In this document: positions 27,197 to 36,315 of the stretch, piece by piece
How the letters are laid out: each line of letters begins with the position of its first letter
How positions within the stretch are numbered: position 1 is the first letter of the stretch
Assembly (NCBI GenBank): GCA_964651435.1
Contig: CAZYVU010000012.1
Location: 1 to 64,000 of the forward strand
Direction: 5' to 3'
From: CAZYVU01 sp964651435
GTDB taxonomy: Bacteria > Desulfobacterota > Syntrophorhabdia > Syntrophorhabdales > CAYQXL01
DNA: 64,000 nt
The notes under the pieces: model-generated
Told to the model about the DNA's origin: nothing
Databases searched by the model: none
The model's input: only the letters and a program-made list of their open reading frames with translations
Position numbers and translations under genes: made by a program

Positions 27197-28609
27197 TCAC
27201 AGATAGAGGTCTCGTTCGCCCCGCTCCAGCCTTGCCAGCCGCTTTTCCGTTTCGAGGCGGGTCTTCTCGCTGGGAATCGCCGAGAGCTGCTCCTTGATGG
27301 CATCCTCGCCTATCTTCTTTGTCTCGGGGGAGGCGTAGTCAAGGAGAAACTCCTTAAACGTCAGGATTGCGTTGGGCTGACAGACATTCTGGATCTGGCC
27401 CGTTTTCGCAAGGGCCATGAATCGGTCGCCCGTGCGCCCCTTGCGGTAGCAGGCGGTGCAGAAGCTGGGGATGTAGCCGGAGCGGCAGATGCTCTGCAGG
27501 ACCTCTTCTGTGGTGCGGGTGTCCTCGACCTGGAACTGGCCCTCCGTCTCCATATTCTGCTTCTCGATGTCCTTGTGATAACCGCCGACGCCCGTGCAGG
27601 AGCCGGCGCTGAGCTGTGAAATGCCGAGGGAAACGACCTCGTCGCGGTAATCAGCCTTTTCCCGCGTCGAAAGGATCATTCCCGTATAGGGAACGGCAAG
27701 CCGTATGACGGCAACGACCTTCCTGAACGTGTCATCATCGACGAGGTGCGGGAAGGTTTCCAGCGTCACGCCGGTGGCCGGCCGCATGCGGGGCACGGAA
27801 ATGGTGTGACAGCCCACACCGAACCGCTCCTCCAGATGAAGGGAGTGGAGCAGCAATCCGAGCACCTCGAACCTGTAGTCATAGAGCCCGAAGAGGACGC
27901 CGAACCCCACGTCGTCGATACCTGCCTCCATTGCCCTGTCCATGGCCAGGAGGTGCCAGTCGTAGTCTTTCTTGGGGCCTGCGGGGTGCATCCTCTCGTA
28001 GGTAGGGCGGTGGTATGTCTCCTGAAAGAGGATGTAGGTCCCTATGCCCACCTCCTTCAATTTCCGATACTCCTCCACCGTCGTGGCGGCGATGTTGACG
28101 TTCACCCTTCTGATGCTCCCCATCCTGTCTTTGACGGCATAGATGTGCCGGATGGCATCGACAACATAGTCGATAGGGCAGTTTCTCGGATCTTCGCCGA
28201 CCTCGAGTGCGAGCCGTTTGTGTCCCATACCCTCGAGGGCGATGATCTCCTCCTCAATTTCACTCAACTCCAGCCGGCGCCGCAGAATCTTGTTATCCCG
28301 ACGGTATCCGCAGTAATGGCAGTTGTTGATGCAGTAGTTGCTGATGTAGAGAGGAGCGAAGAACACGAGCCTTTTTCCGTAGATGGCCTGCTTCACCGAC
28401 TGGGCGGACGCATACATCTCCCGGAGAACGTCGTCGTCCGTCACCTGGAGCAATACGGCCGTTTCGTCCGGCGTGAGCCCTTTTGCCTCCCGTGCCTTGG
28501 CCACAATGTCCATGGCCTCCTGTTTCGATCGTCCGGACGCACGGGCCAGTATGCCGTCAATCCTGGCCTCATTCACAAAAAGGGCCTTCTCCGTCGGTTC
28601 TCTTTTCAT
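27197..28609 (-). CDS. hydG: [FeFe]-hydrogenase maturase HydG (radical SAM tyrosine lyase)
   Basis: Cleaves tyrosine to make the CO and CN- ligands, delivered as an Fe(CO)2(CN)-cysteine synthon. The 470-residue protein has the radical SAM motif CINNCHYCGYRRDN (about residues 92-105) and the C-terminal auxiliary cluster motif CTACYRKGRTGDRFM (about 385-399) that separates HydG from ThiH. The middle (FGVLFGLYDYRFEVLGLLLH) matches the family. It lies 58 bp downstream of hydF on the same strand. Confidence 0.96.
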   Translation of the reverse strand: MKREPTEKALFVNEARIDGILARASGRSKQEAMDIVAKAREAKGLTPDETAVLLQVTDDDVLREMYASAQSVKQAIYGKRLVFFAPLYISNYCINNCHYCGYRRDNKILRRRLELSEIEEEIIALEGMGHKRLALEVGEDPRNCPIDYVVDAIRHIYAVKDRMGSIRRVNVNIAATTVEEYRKLKEVGIGTYILFQETYHRPTYERMHPAGPKKDYDWHLLAMDRAMEAGIDDVGFGVLFGLYDYRFEVLGLLLHSLHLEERFGVGCHTISVPRMRPATGVTLETFPHLVDDDTFRKVVAVIRLAVPYTGMILSTREKADYRDEVVSLGISQLSAGSCTGVGGYHKDIEKQNMETEGQFQVEDTRTTEEVLQSICRSGYIPSFCTACYRKGRTGDRFMALAKTGQIQNVCQPNAILTFKEFLLDYASPETKKIGEDAIKEQLSAIPSEKTRLETEKRLARLERGERDLYL

Positions 28610-28667
28610 CGGTTCTTCCTCGTCACCTAATATAGACCCTGTCGACCGGGAAGTAAAGGGCCCCTTT

Positions 28668-29903
28668 CTACCGTTCGTGAAGCGCCATGAGGGCCTCCGG
28701 AAATGGCGCCAGGGCCCTTTCGAGAATGCCCAGCACGTAGGCGATGAGGACCCCGTAGTTAACCATGGGGATGCCGGCCCTCCGGCTTGTCATAAGCCGG
28801 TTAAGCATCTCCCTCCGGTTGATCATGCAGGCACCGCAATGGATAATCAGCCTGTAGTCGTCGATATCTGACGGCAGTTCGGAACCGCTTGCCCAGTGGA
28901 AGTCGAGCGGTCCCCCAACCATTTGGTTCAGCCACCGCGGTATCTTGACGGTGCCGATGTCGTCTTCCACCCTGTGGTGGGTGCACGCCTCGGCAACGAG
29001 CACCTTGTCGCCCGGTGCGAGGTTTTCAACGGCCCTTGCCCCCTCGACCAGTGCGGCAAGGTTTCCCTTGTGGCGGGCAAAGAGGATGGAGAAGGAGGTC
29101 ATCATGACGTCCTTGGGCGTGTCGGCCGCCACCTTAAGAAAGGCCTGCGAGTCGGTGATGACGATGCGCGGCTTCTCGGTAAGGCGGGCGAGGGCGGCCT
29201 TTAGTTCCCGCTCCTTCACCACCAGGGCCATGGCATCGTGGTCGAGAACGTCCCGGATGGTCTGTACCTGGGGAAGGATGAGACGCCCCTTGGGCGCAGC
29301 CAAGTCGATGGGAACCACAAGAACCACCGTGTCTCCCGGCGAAATAAGGTCTCCGACAATAGTCGATCCCATCCAGTCCTTGGGGGCCGCACGGATAATG
29401 GCCATTTTCAGGTCTTCTATCCCTACACGCGTGAGGGCGCTTACCGGCAGGGCGGGCACGCCGAGAGAGGCGGCAGCTTCGGCGACGGCCGCATCAGGGT
29501 AGAGGTCGGTTTTGTTTATTGCCGCAATGACCGCAAGCCCCTGTGCCTTGGCCTGTTTGATCAGATTCTCCTCGTATTGGCCTGCGCCGGATGCCGGGTC
29601 GATGACGAGGAGCAGTAGGTCTGTCTTGGCGAGGACTGCCATCGTCTTCTCCATGCGAAGCCTTCCCAGCTCTCCTACATCGTCGATGCCTGCCGTGTCG
29701 ATCAGCACCACAGGGCCTATGGGCAGTATTTCCATGGACTTGTAGACGGGATCCGTTGTCGTGCCCGGAATATCGGAAACGATTGCGATGTTCTGGTTTG
29801 TCAGGGCGTTGATGAGGCTCGATTTCCCGGCATTGCGACGGCCGAAGATGGCAATGTGCAGGCGGCTTCCGCGGGGTGTCCGGTTTAGGGTCTTGTCGGT
29901 CAA
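28668..29903 (-). CDS. hydF: [FeFe]-hydrogenase maturation GTPase HydF
   Basis: Scaffold that carries the [2Fe] precursor and transfers it to apo-hydrogenase. The 411-residue protein has a GTPase domain with Walker A GRRNAGKSSLINAL (21-34), switch motif DTAGIDDVG and NKTD. The C-terminal cluster domain shows EACTHHR and IHCGACMINRREML, the cysteine ligands of the HydF [4Fe-4S] cluster. Its start overlaps the aspA stop by 4 bp, so expression is coupled to aspA. Confidence 0.96.
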   Translation of the reverse strand: MTDKTLNRTPRGSRLHIAIFGRRNAGKSSLINALTNQNIAIVSDIPGTTTDPVYKSMEILPIGPVVLIDTAGIDDVGELGRLRMEKTMAVLAKTDLLLLVIDPASGAGQYEENLIKQAKAQGLAVIAAINKTDLYPDAAVAEAAASLGVPALPVSALTRVGIEDLKMAIIRAAPKDWMGSTIVGDLISPGDTVVLVVPIDLAAPKGRLILPQVQTIRDVLDHDAMALVVKERELKAALARLTEKPRIVITDSQAFLKVAADTPKDVMMTSFSILFARHKGNLAALVEGARAVENLAPGDKVLVAEACTHHRVEDDIGTVKIPRWLNQMVGGPLDFHWASGSELPSDIDDYRLIIHCGACMINRREMLNRLMTSRRAGIPMVNYGVLIAYVLGILERALAPFPEALMALHER

Positions 29904-31333
29904 GGCTGTCTCCTTTCTTTTGGCTGCTTTACTGCGCGATGCCCCGCAACGCCGGGGCGGGTCAACTCCTGTGGAGAAAAGATGGCCTGCAGCTCCTCCT
30001 CCGTAAAGAGCCCCTCCTCGAGGGCCAGCTCCCGCACCGTCTTGTCTGCCGTCACGGCGCGGCGCACCAGGTCGCCTGCCTTCCCGTATCCGAGGTAGGG
30101 GGCAAGGGCCGTTACCAGGCAGCGGCTCTCCTCAAGCCACTCTCGGCAACGGGCCACATCCGGCTCGACGCCCTCAACGCAACGGAGGCGGAAGACGGTT
30201 ACCCCGTTGGCGAGCATCCTTAGGCTGCCGAGAAGGTGAAAGGCGATAAGGGGGAGAAAGGCATTGAGCTCGAGCTGGCCCGAGAGAGCGGCCAGCGTGA
30301 TGGCGTAGTCGGCACTCATGACGTGAAAAGCTACCTGGCTTGCCATCTCGGTAGCCACGGGGTTCACCTTGTCGGGCATGATCGATGAGCCGGCCTGCAA
30401 CCGGGGCAACGTGATCTCGCCGAAGCCCCCGCGGGGTCCGGACGAAAGTAGTCGCAGGTCCGCAGCCACCTTGGCCAGATTAACAGCAGCAGTCTTTACC
30501 AGTCCTGATACCTCGACGAAGACATCGACGTTCTGCGTTACGTCTATCATGTTCTCCGCCCGGGCTATGCCGAGCCCGGTAAGGTTCTGGAGCTCCTCGA
30601 CGGCAGCATAGATGTACTCCCTGGGGGCGTTGAGGCCGGTGCCGACGGCGGTGCCGCCCAGGTTTACCTGCCTAAGCCGTTCTTCCACCTTGAAGAGTCG
30701 CCACCGGTCCCGGGCGAAGGCCTCGGCATAGGCGCCGAATTCCTGCCCCAAAGTAATGGGCACGGCATCCTGCATCTCCGTCCGCCCAAGCTTTAGAATG
30801 CCGGCAAAAGAGGCCTCTTTGGCCTGCAGCGAGCCCTGTAGTTTGGCCATGGCATCGCTGAGAAGGAGAACGAGACGGATGGCTGCCACCTTTAAAGCCG
30901 TAGGGTAGACATCGTTGGTGGACTGGGAGAGGTTCACATGGGCCAGGGGATCAACAACGGAATAGTCGCCCCTTTGGCCCCCAAGGAGCTCGATGGCCCT
31001 GTTTGCCAGGACCTCGTTCATATTCATGTTCGTCGATGTTCCGGCCCCGCCCTGAAAGGCATCGACAACGAACTGGTCGGCGAGCTGTCCCGCCGCCACC
31101 TCTTGGGCGGCCGTGGCTATGGCACGGCCTACCGATTCCTCAAGGAGGCCACAGCGCAGGTTGGCCAGTGCGCAGGCCTCCTTCACCACGGCAAGGGCCC
31201 GTATCAGTTCGTTGGGGACAGGGTAGGCGGATACGGGAAAATTGTCGGTCGCACGGACCGTATGGATGCCATAATAGACATCATCGGGTACTTCGAGCTC
31301 GCCCAAAAAATCCTTCTCTATCCGAAAAGACAC
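29900..31333 (-). CDS. aspA: Aspartate ammonia-lyase (aspartase)
   Basis: Reversibly deaminates aspartate to fumarate and ammonia. At 477 residues it has the full superfamily architecture: GTSTNMNMNEVLANRA, STNDVYPTALK and the signature GSSIMPDKVNPV with the catalytic Ser loop. Fumarases share this fold, but the N-terminal RIEKDFLGELEVPDDVYYGIHT favours aspartase. It sits between the catalytic hydrogenase gene and hydF. AspA is known to recur in hyd maturation clusters, where it may supply ammonium for the dithiomethylamine bridge (inference). Fumarate produced could also feed the Sdh/Frd system. Confidence 0.93.
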   Translation of the reverse strand: MSFRIEKDFLGELEVPDDVYYGIHTVRATDNFPVSAYPVPNELIRALAVVKEACALANLRCGLLEESVGRAIATAAQEVAAGQLADQFVVDAFQGGAGTSTNMNMNEVLANRAIELLGGQRGDYSVVDPLAHVNLSQSTNDVYPTALKVAAIRLVLLLSDAMAKLQGSLQAKEASFAGILKLGRTEMQDAVPITLGQEFGAYAEAFARDRWRLFKVEERLRQVNLGGTAVGTGLNAPREYIYAAVEELQNLTGLGIARAENMIDVTQNVDVFVEVSGLVKTAAVNLAKVAADLRLLSSGPRGGFGEITLPRLQAGSSIMPDKVNPVATEMASQVAFHVMSADYAITLAALSGQLELNAFLPLIAFHLLGSLRMLANGVTVFRLRCVEGVEPDVARCREWLEESRCLVTALAPYLGYGKAGDLVRRAVTADKTVRELALEEGLFTEEELQAIFSPQELTRPGVAGHRAVKQPKERRQP

Positions 31334-31369
31334 CGGTCGTCTCCATATGTCGGCCCAATACAGAAGAAA

Positions 31370-31409
31370 CGAGGCCCTGCTCAGTCGCTATCGGGCTGAC
31401 AGGGCCTCG
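31370..31409 (-). terminator. Hairpin between hydrogenase and aspA (terminator or attenuator)
   Basis: Perfect 10-bp inverted repeat CGAGGCCCTG / CAGGGCCTCG (31370-31379 and 31400-31409), loop 20 nt, followed on the minus strand by a T-rich run (TTTCTTCTG). A second hairpin (AGCCTGT/ACAGGCT, 31449-31468) sits just behind the hydrogenase stop. The pair could reduce read-through from the structural genes into aspA-hydFG. Confidence 0.5.
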
Positions 31410-31471
31410 GGGTTTCTCAAGAGGGCCCGGCTACGGCTACGGGGCTGCAGCCTGTCCTTTCACAGGCTCCC

Positions 31472-33193
31472 TCAGAATCTGCTCCGTGGCGTGTATGTGG
31501 TGTGGAGCAGGTGATGGGATACCTTCCCTAAGGGTTCCTTGAGGAACTCCTCATATATTCTCTTGATGGCCGGGTTGTCGTGTGACTTTCGATAGGTCAG
31601 GCACTCGTCTTCGGCGTACAGTGCCCTGGCCCGTAAGGTTCTGATCTCGTTGTTGACGGGTATGGGCTGCCCGCCTCCACCGACGCAACCTCCGGGGCAG
31701 GCCATTATCTCAATAAAGTGATAGTTCGCGCTGCCTTCCTTGATCCGTTCGAGAAGCTTTCGCGCATTGCCGAGACCGTGGGCCACGGCAACCCGAACAT
31801 CGCCGATACCATTGACGGGGACCACCGCCTCCTTGATGCCGTCGAGACCGCGAACGGCTGTGAACTCGACGTCCTCGAGAGTTTTGCCTGTGGCCACCTC
31901 GTAGGCCGTTCTCAGGGCTGCCTCCATGACCCCGCCGGTTGCCCCGAAAATGGTGGCCGCACCGGTATACTCGCCCATGGGGTCATCATAGGTGCCGTCG
32001 GGAAGGTTTTGGAAATCGATGCCCGCATACTTGATCATCTTGGCAAATTCCCTCGTAGTGAGGACGTAGTCGACATCCTTGTGGCCGCTATCCCTCATCT
32101 CAGGACGGTTGCACTCGAACTTTTTGGCTGTGCACGGCATGACGCTGACGACCACCATGTCTTTCGGATCCACACCTGCCTTTTGGGCAAAATAGGTCTT
32201 TGTCAACGCACCGAGCATCTGGTGCGGGGATTTACAAGTGGAAAGGTGTGGAAGCAGTTCGGGGTAGAAGTGCTCAATGAACTTGATCCAGCCGGGGCTG
32301 CACGATGTTATGAGGGGCAGCATGCCACCCTCTTTGACCCTCTTCAGAAGTTCGTTGCCCTCCTCGATGATCGTCAGGTCGGCGGCAAAGTTTGTGTCGA
32401 AGACGCGGTCGAATCCCAACATGCGGGCCGCGGCAAGCATCTTGCCCGTGACGAGGGTCCCGGGGGGATAGCCGAATTCCTCACCAAGCGCTGCCCGTAC
32501 TGCAGGGGCATCCTGAATAACGACAAACTTGGCGGGGTCATAAAGGGCCTTTAATACATCGTCGATATATTCCCTTTCCGTTATGGCACCGACGGGACAG
32601 ACGAGGGAGCACTGGCCGCAGTTGGTGCATGCGACATCGTTTATCTCCCGGTCGAAGGCCGGTTCCACCCTCGTGTCAAAGCCCCTTCCCTGGGTGAAGA
32701 GGGCCGTCACCGATTGTATTTCCTGGCAGACGGTGACACACCTGCGACAGAGGATGCACTTGGATTGATCCCGCCGTATCGAAGGAGACGACTCATCGAT
32801 CCGGCCCCCGCTCTTCGCCCCTTGAAAGCGCACCTCGCGAATACCCAGTTCGTAGGCGAGGCGCTGAAGATCGCAGTTTAGATTCTTGGAGCATGTAAGG
32901 CACTCGAAAGGGTGGTTTGACAGGAGCAGCTCCACGGAAAAACGGCGCCCCTTGCGCACTCTTTCGGTATTTGTACGGACCACGGCGCCATCTGTTGCGG
33001 GCGCAACGCAGGCGGCCTGAAGGGCCGGACTGTTCTCCACCTCTACGAGGCATACCCGGCAGGCGCCTATGGCCTGAACCTCCGGCAAGTAGCACAGCGT
33101 CGGGATGTGGACGCCGGCCTTGAGGGCCGCATCGAGGATCGATGTGCCCTCATCAACCTCAACCTTCCTTCCGTCTATGGTAAGAACTATCAT
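31472..33193 (-). CDS. hydA: [FeFe]-hydrogenase catalytic subunit, HndD/HydA type (copy 1)
   Basis: A 573-residue cytosolic hydrogenase of the modular trimeric/tetrameric type. N-terminal [2Fe-2S] domain (Cys34, 45, 48, 62), His/Cys cluster HPFECLTCSKNLNC, two [4Fe-4S] clusters (CILCRRCVTVC and CTNCGQCSLVC, about 140-200), then the H-cluster domain with TSCSPGW, MPCTAKKFEC and EIMACPGGCVGG. A C-terminal small-subunit domain follows. The second Cys of the usual TSCCPGW motif is Ser here. The gene follows the NuoF-GltD fusion by 14 bp, so it should receive or deliver electrons through that flavoprotein and its NuoE. Confidence 0.95.
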   Translation of the reverse strand: MIVLTIDGRKVEVDEGTSILDAALKAGVHIPTLCYLPEVQAIGACRVCLVEVENSPALQAACVAPATDGAVVRTNTERVRKGRRFSVELLLSNHPFECLTCSKNLNCDLQRLAYELGIREVRFQGAKSGGRIDESSPSIRRDQSKCILCRRCVTVCQEIQSVTALFTQGRGFDTRVEPAFDREINDVACTNCGQCSLVCPVGAITEREYIDDVLKALYDPAKFVVIQDAPAVRAALGEEFGYPPGTLVTGKMLAAARMLGFDRVFDTNFAADLTIIEEGNELLKRVKEGGMLPLITSCSPGWIKFIEHFYPELLPHLSTCKSPHQMLGALTKTYFAQKAGVDPKDMVVVSVMPCTAKKFECNRPEMRDSGHKDVDYVLTTREFAKMIKYAGIDFQNLPDGTYDDPMGEYTGAATIFGATGGVMEAALRTAYEVATGKTLEDVEFTAVRGLDGIKEAVVPVNGIGDVRVAVAHGLGNARKLLERIKEGSANYHFIEIMACPGGCVGGGGQPIPVNNEIRTLRARALYAEDECLTYRKSHDNPAIKRIYEEFLKEPLGKVSHHLLHTTYTPRSRF

Positions 33194-33207
33194 CTCCGCC
33201 CCACTAT

Positions 33208-36200
33208 TCAGAATTCAGTATCTTCTTCATCCTCCGGCTCGGGAACCGGCTCTTCTTCGCGGGCGTAGCAGTGCAGGCACCGCTTCGCCTCTTCGACGGC
33301 CAACTTTTCCTGAAAGCCGAGGACAACCTCGTTGAAATTTCTAAAGCGCTTCGGCAGCGGCAGATGGGGAAGGGGGGATCTGTCAAGCTTGTTCTGGTAG
33401 GCGGCCTCGTCATAACTCACCCTCAGTTTGAGCAGGTCATCTCTGAAGGTGTTCGGCGCCTGACCGTCTCCACCGAGGAACTTGTCCACGGCCATAGCCG
33501 CCTTTTTTCCGTCGCCAACGGCCTCGACGACCGTTGCCGGTCCCCGCACCGTATCGCCGGCGGCGAAAATGCCCTCACGTGTTGTCGCCAGCGTTCTCTT
33601 GTTGACCTCGATGGTGGTGCTTCGCGTCACTGCTATGCCGTCGCCGTTGATATAGTCAAGGCCGGGAATCTGGCCTACGGCGGCGATGACCATATCGGCT
33701 GCCACGGTAAAATCGGAGCCGACCATGGGCTGAGGACTCCGGCGACCGCTCTTGTCGAAAACGCCGAGGGCCATACGAACACATTCAACGGCATAAGCCT
33801 TGCCGCCCTCGGTAAGGATGCGCTTCGGGGCCACAAGCGTGTGAATCTTGACGCCCTCCCTCTCTGCCTCCTCTATCTCCTCCATATAGGCGGGCATATC
33901 GCCCTTTTCACGACGGTACAGGATGGTAACCTCATCGGCCCCGAGCCGCAGTGCGGACCGTGCCGCATCGATGGCTACGTTGCCGCCGCCGATAACGACC
34001 ACCTTTCCTCTGGCTGCAACGGTCTCGCCGAGATTGAGGCTTCTCAGGAACGTAACGCCATCCGCCACCCCCTTGGCCTCCTCGCCTGGGACACCTATTT
34101 TCTGACCTTTGTGGGCACCCGTTGCCAGTATGACGGCTTTGTGGCCCTCATCAAAGAGCTTATCGATGGTTGTGTCGCGGCCGAGGGCCGTATTGTACCG
34201 GATCTCGACACCCAGATCCGTAACGTGTTTTACCTCAGCGTTCAGAATTTCCTTGGGCAACCGGTAGTCGGGAATACCGACGGCGAGCATTCCGCCCGCT
34301 ACGGGCAGCGCTTCGAAGATTGTAGGTGCATATCCCTTGAGGGCCAGGAAATAGGCGGCGCTAAGGCCTGCAGGCCCGGCGCCCACGACGGCCACCTTGA
34401 TCCCGTTCGGTTTGGCCGGCTGCGGCCGGTAGGGTGGGAAGGTGTTCATATCGAGATCGGCGACGAAGCGCTTCAGAGAACAGATGGCCACGGGCTCGTC
34501 TATCTGGCCCCTGCGGCACTTGCTTTCGCAGGGGTGCACACAGACCCGGCCGAGCACGGCAGGGAAGGGGTTTGCTTCCTTGATAACCGCGATGGCCTCC
34601 TTAAACCGGCCTTCGCTGATAAGCGTTACATAGCCCCAGGCGTTCTGGTCCGTAGGGCAGGCATTCTGACACGGTGCGTCGAAGAGGGAGCTGCAGATGC
34701 CTGCGCGGCAGTGCTTATCCTCGATGTGTTCAAGGTATTCATCCTTGAAGTACTGAAACGTCGAAAGGACGGGGTTCGGCGCCGTCTGACCAAGCCCGCA
34801 GAGCGCTGAGTCCTTGATCCTGGCCGAGAGCTCCATGAGGCTGTCGATATCTTCCTTTACCCCCTGGCCGTGGGTGATCCGCTGCAGGATTTCGAGCATC
34901 CTCTTTGTCCCGATCCTGCAGGGAGGGCACTTTCCGCACGATTCGTGCTGGGTGAAATCGAGGAAAAACCGCGCAAAATCGACCATGCACGTGTCCTCGT
35001 CGGCCACGATGAGGCCGCCGGAACCGACAATGGCGCCCAACTCTTTGACGGATTCGTAATCGACGGGCGTGTTCAGGTGATCGATGGGGATGCAGCCGCC
35101 CGACGGGCCGCCGAGCTGGGCCGCCTTATACTTCTTGCCGCCCTTGATGCCCCCGCCGATGTTAAAAACGATGTCCCCGAGCGGTGTGCCCATGGGAACT
35201 TCAACAAGACCTGTATTGTTCACGGCGCCGGCCAAGGCGAAGACCTTTGTCCCGCGGCTCTTTTCGGTCCCGTATTGGGCATACCATTTGGCCCCGTTGA
35301 CGATGATTGCGGGAATATTGGCGTATGTTTCAACGTTGTTGAGCAGCGTCGGTGCATCGAAAAGGCCTTTGACGGCTGGAAAGGGCGGCCTGGGCCTGGG
35401 TTCACCGCGCCTGCCCTCGATAGATATCATGAGGGCTGTTTCTTCGCCGCACACGAAGGCGCCGGCCCCGATCCGTATGTCGAGGTCGAAGCTGAATCCT
35501 GTCTCAAGGATGTTTTTGCCGAGGAACTTGTATCCCCTCGCCTGTCCGATTGCCCATGTCAGGCGCTCTATGGCCAGCGGGTACTCGGCCCTCACGTAGA
35601 CATAGCCCTGCTGTGCGCCGATGGCGTAAGCTGCTATGGCCATCGCCTCGATAACGCTATGGGGGTCACCCTCGAGGACGCTCCTGTCCATAAACGCCCC
35701 GGGATCGCCTTCGTCGGCGTTACAGCAGACATATTTGACGTCGCCGGGCGACTGATAGGTGAATTTCCATTTCAGCCCCGTAGGGAAGCCTCCACCTCCG
35801 CGGCCCCGCAGGCCGGACTTGACGATTTCATCGATAACCTCTTCCTGCGTCATGGAGGTCAAGGCCTTCGCAAGGCCCTGATAGCCGTCGCGGGCAATGT
35901 ATTCGTCAATGTTCTGTGGATCGATGACACCGCAATTTCTGAGAACAATCTTGACCTGGTTGCGGAAGAAATTGATCTCCTTCATTGCCGGTATGGCCGA
36001 TGAGGAGACAGGCTCCCGGTAGAGAAGGCGCTCCACGATCCGGCCTTTCAGAAGGTGTTCGGTGACGATCTCCTGAGCGTCGGCCGGTTTCAGTTTCTGG
36101 TAGAGAACTCCTTCCGGATAGATCAATACGAGTGGGCCGAGGTCGCATGAACCGATGCAGCCCGTTTCGATGATCTTCACTTCGTCCTGGAGCTTATTTT

Positions 36201-36300
36201 CAACGACCGTATCGACTATAGCATCACGGATCTGCCGGCATCCCGAAGAGACGCAGGCAGCCCCGGCGCAGACTAAAACGTGGGCACGTACAGACTCCAT
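33208..36300 (-). CDS. NuoF-GltD fusion: NADH-oxidising flavoprotein joined to a glutamate-synthase-small-chain-like domain
   Basis: A 1030-residue fusion. Residues 1-95: thioredoxin-like [2Fe-2S] domain with Cys11, Cys16, Cys48 and Cys52. About 110-540: NuoF/HydB core with GRGGGGFPTGLKW (FMN/NADH site), CNADEGDPGAF and the [4Fe-4S] motif ESCGKCPPCRIGT. About 550-650: Fe-S domain with HCRAGICSSLFDAPCQNACP and CVHPCESKCRRG, as in GltD and dihydropyrimidine dehydrogenase. About 660-960: FAD/NAD(P)-binding GltD domain (VAVVGAGPAGLSAAYFLA, VIGGGNVAIDAARSA, GIFAAGDTVRGPATVVEAV). The C-terminus ends RCLHCYAREEE with an acidic tail. With its NuoE and hydrogenase it resembles StnB+StnC merged onto a hydrogenase, suggesting extra NAD(P)H-linked bifurcation. 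Confidence 0.92.
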   Translation of the reverse strand: MESVRAHVLVCAGAACVSSGCRQIRDAIVDTVVENKLQDEVKIIETGCIGSCDLGPLVLIYPEGVLYQKLKPADAQEIVTEHLLKGRIVERLLYREPVSSSAIPAMKEINFFRNQVKIVLRNCGVIDPQNIDEYIARDGYQGLAKALTSMTQEEVIDEIVKSGLRGRGGGGFPTGLKWKFTYQSPGDVKYVCCNADEGDPGAFMDRSVLEGDPHSVIEAMAIAAYAIGAQQGYVYVRAEYPLAIERLTWAIGQARGYKFLGKNILETGFSFDLDIRIGAGAFVCGEETALMISIEGRRGEPRPRPPFPAVKGLFDAPTLLNNVETYANIPAIIVNGAKWYAQYGTEKSRGTKVFALAGAVNNTGLVEVPMGTPLGDIVFNIGGGIKGGKKYKAAQLGGPSGGCIPIDHLNTPVDYESVKELGAIVGSGGLIVADEDTCMVDFARFFLDFTQHESCGKCPPCRIGTKRMLEILQRITHGQGVKEDIDSLMELSARIKDSALCGLGQTAPNPVLSTFQYFKDEYLEHIEDKHCRAGICSSLFDAPCQNACPTDQNAWGYVTLISEGRFKEAIAVIKEANPFPAVLGRVCVHPCESKCRRGQIDEPVAICSLKRFVADLDMNTFPPYRPQPAKPNGIKVAVVGAGPAGLSAAYFLALKGYAPTIFEALPVAGGMLAVGIPDYRLPKEILNAEVKHVTDLGVEIRYNTALGRDTTIDKLFDEGHKAVILATGAHKGQKIGVPGEEAKGVADGVTFLRSLNLGETVAARGKVVVIGGGNVAIDAARSALRLGADEVTILYRREKGDMPAYMEEIEEAEREGVKIHTLVAPKRILTEGGKAYAVECVRMALGVFDKSGRRSPQPMVGSDFTVAADMVIAAVGQIPGLDYINGDGIAVTRSTTIEVNKRTLATTREGIFAAGDTVRGPATVVEAVGDGKKAAMAVDKFLGGDGQAPNTFRDDLLKLRVSYDEAAYQNKLDRSPLPHLPLPKRFRNFNEVVLGFQEKLAVEEAKRCLHCYAREEEPVPEPEDEEDTEF

Positions 36301-36315
36301 TGCAGTCCTTCCTCC

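Noticed and set aside
33271..34809. Plus-strand ORF (512 codons) antisense to the NuoF-GltD fusion
   Set aside because: Lies wholly within the GltD half of a well-supported gene, with typical shadow-frame composition.
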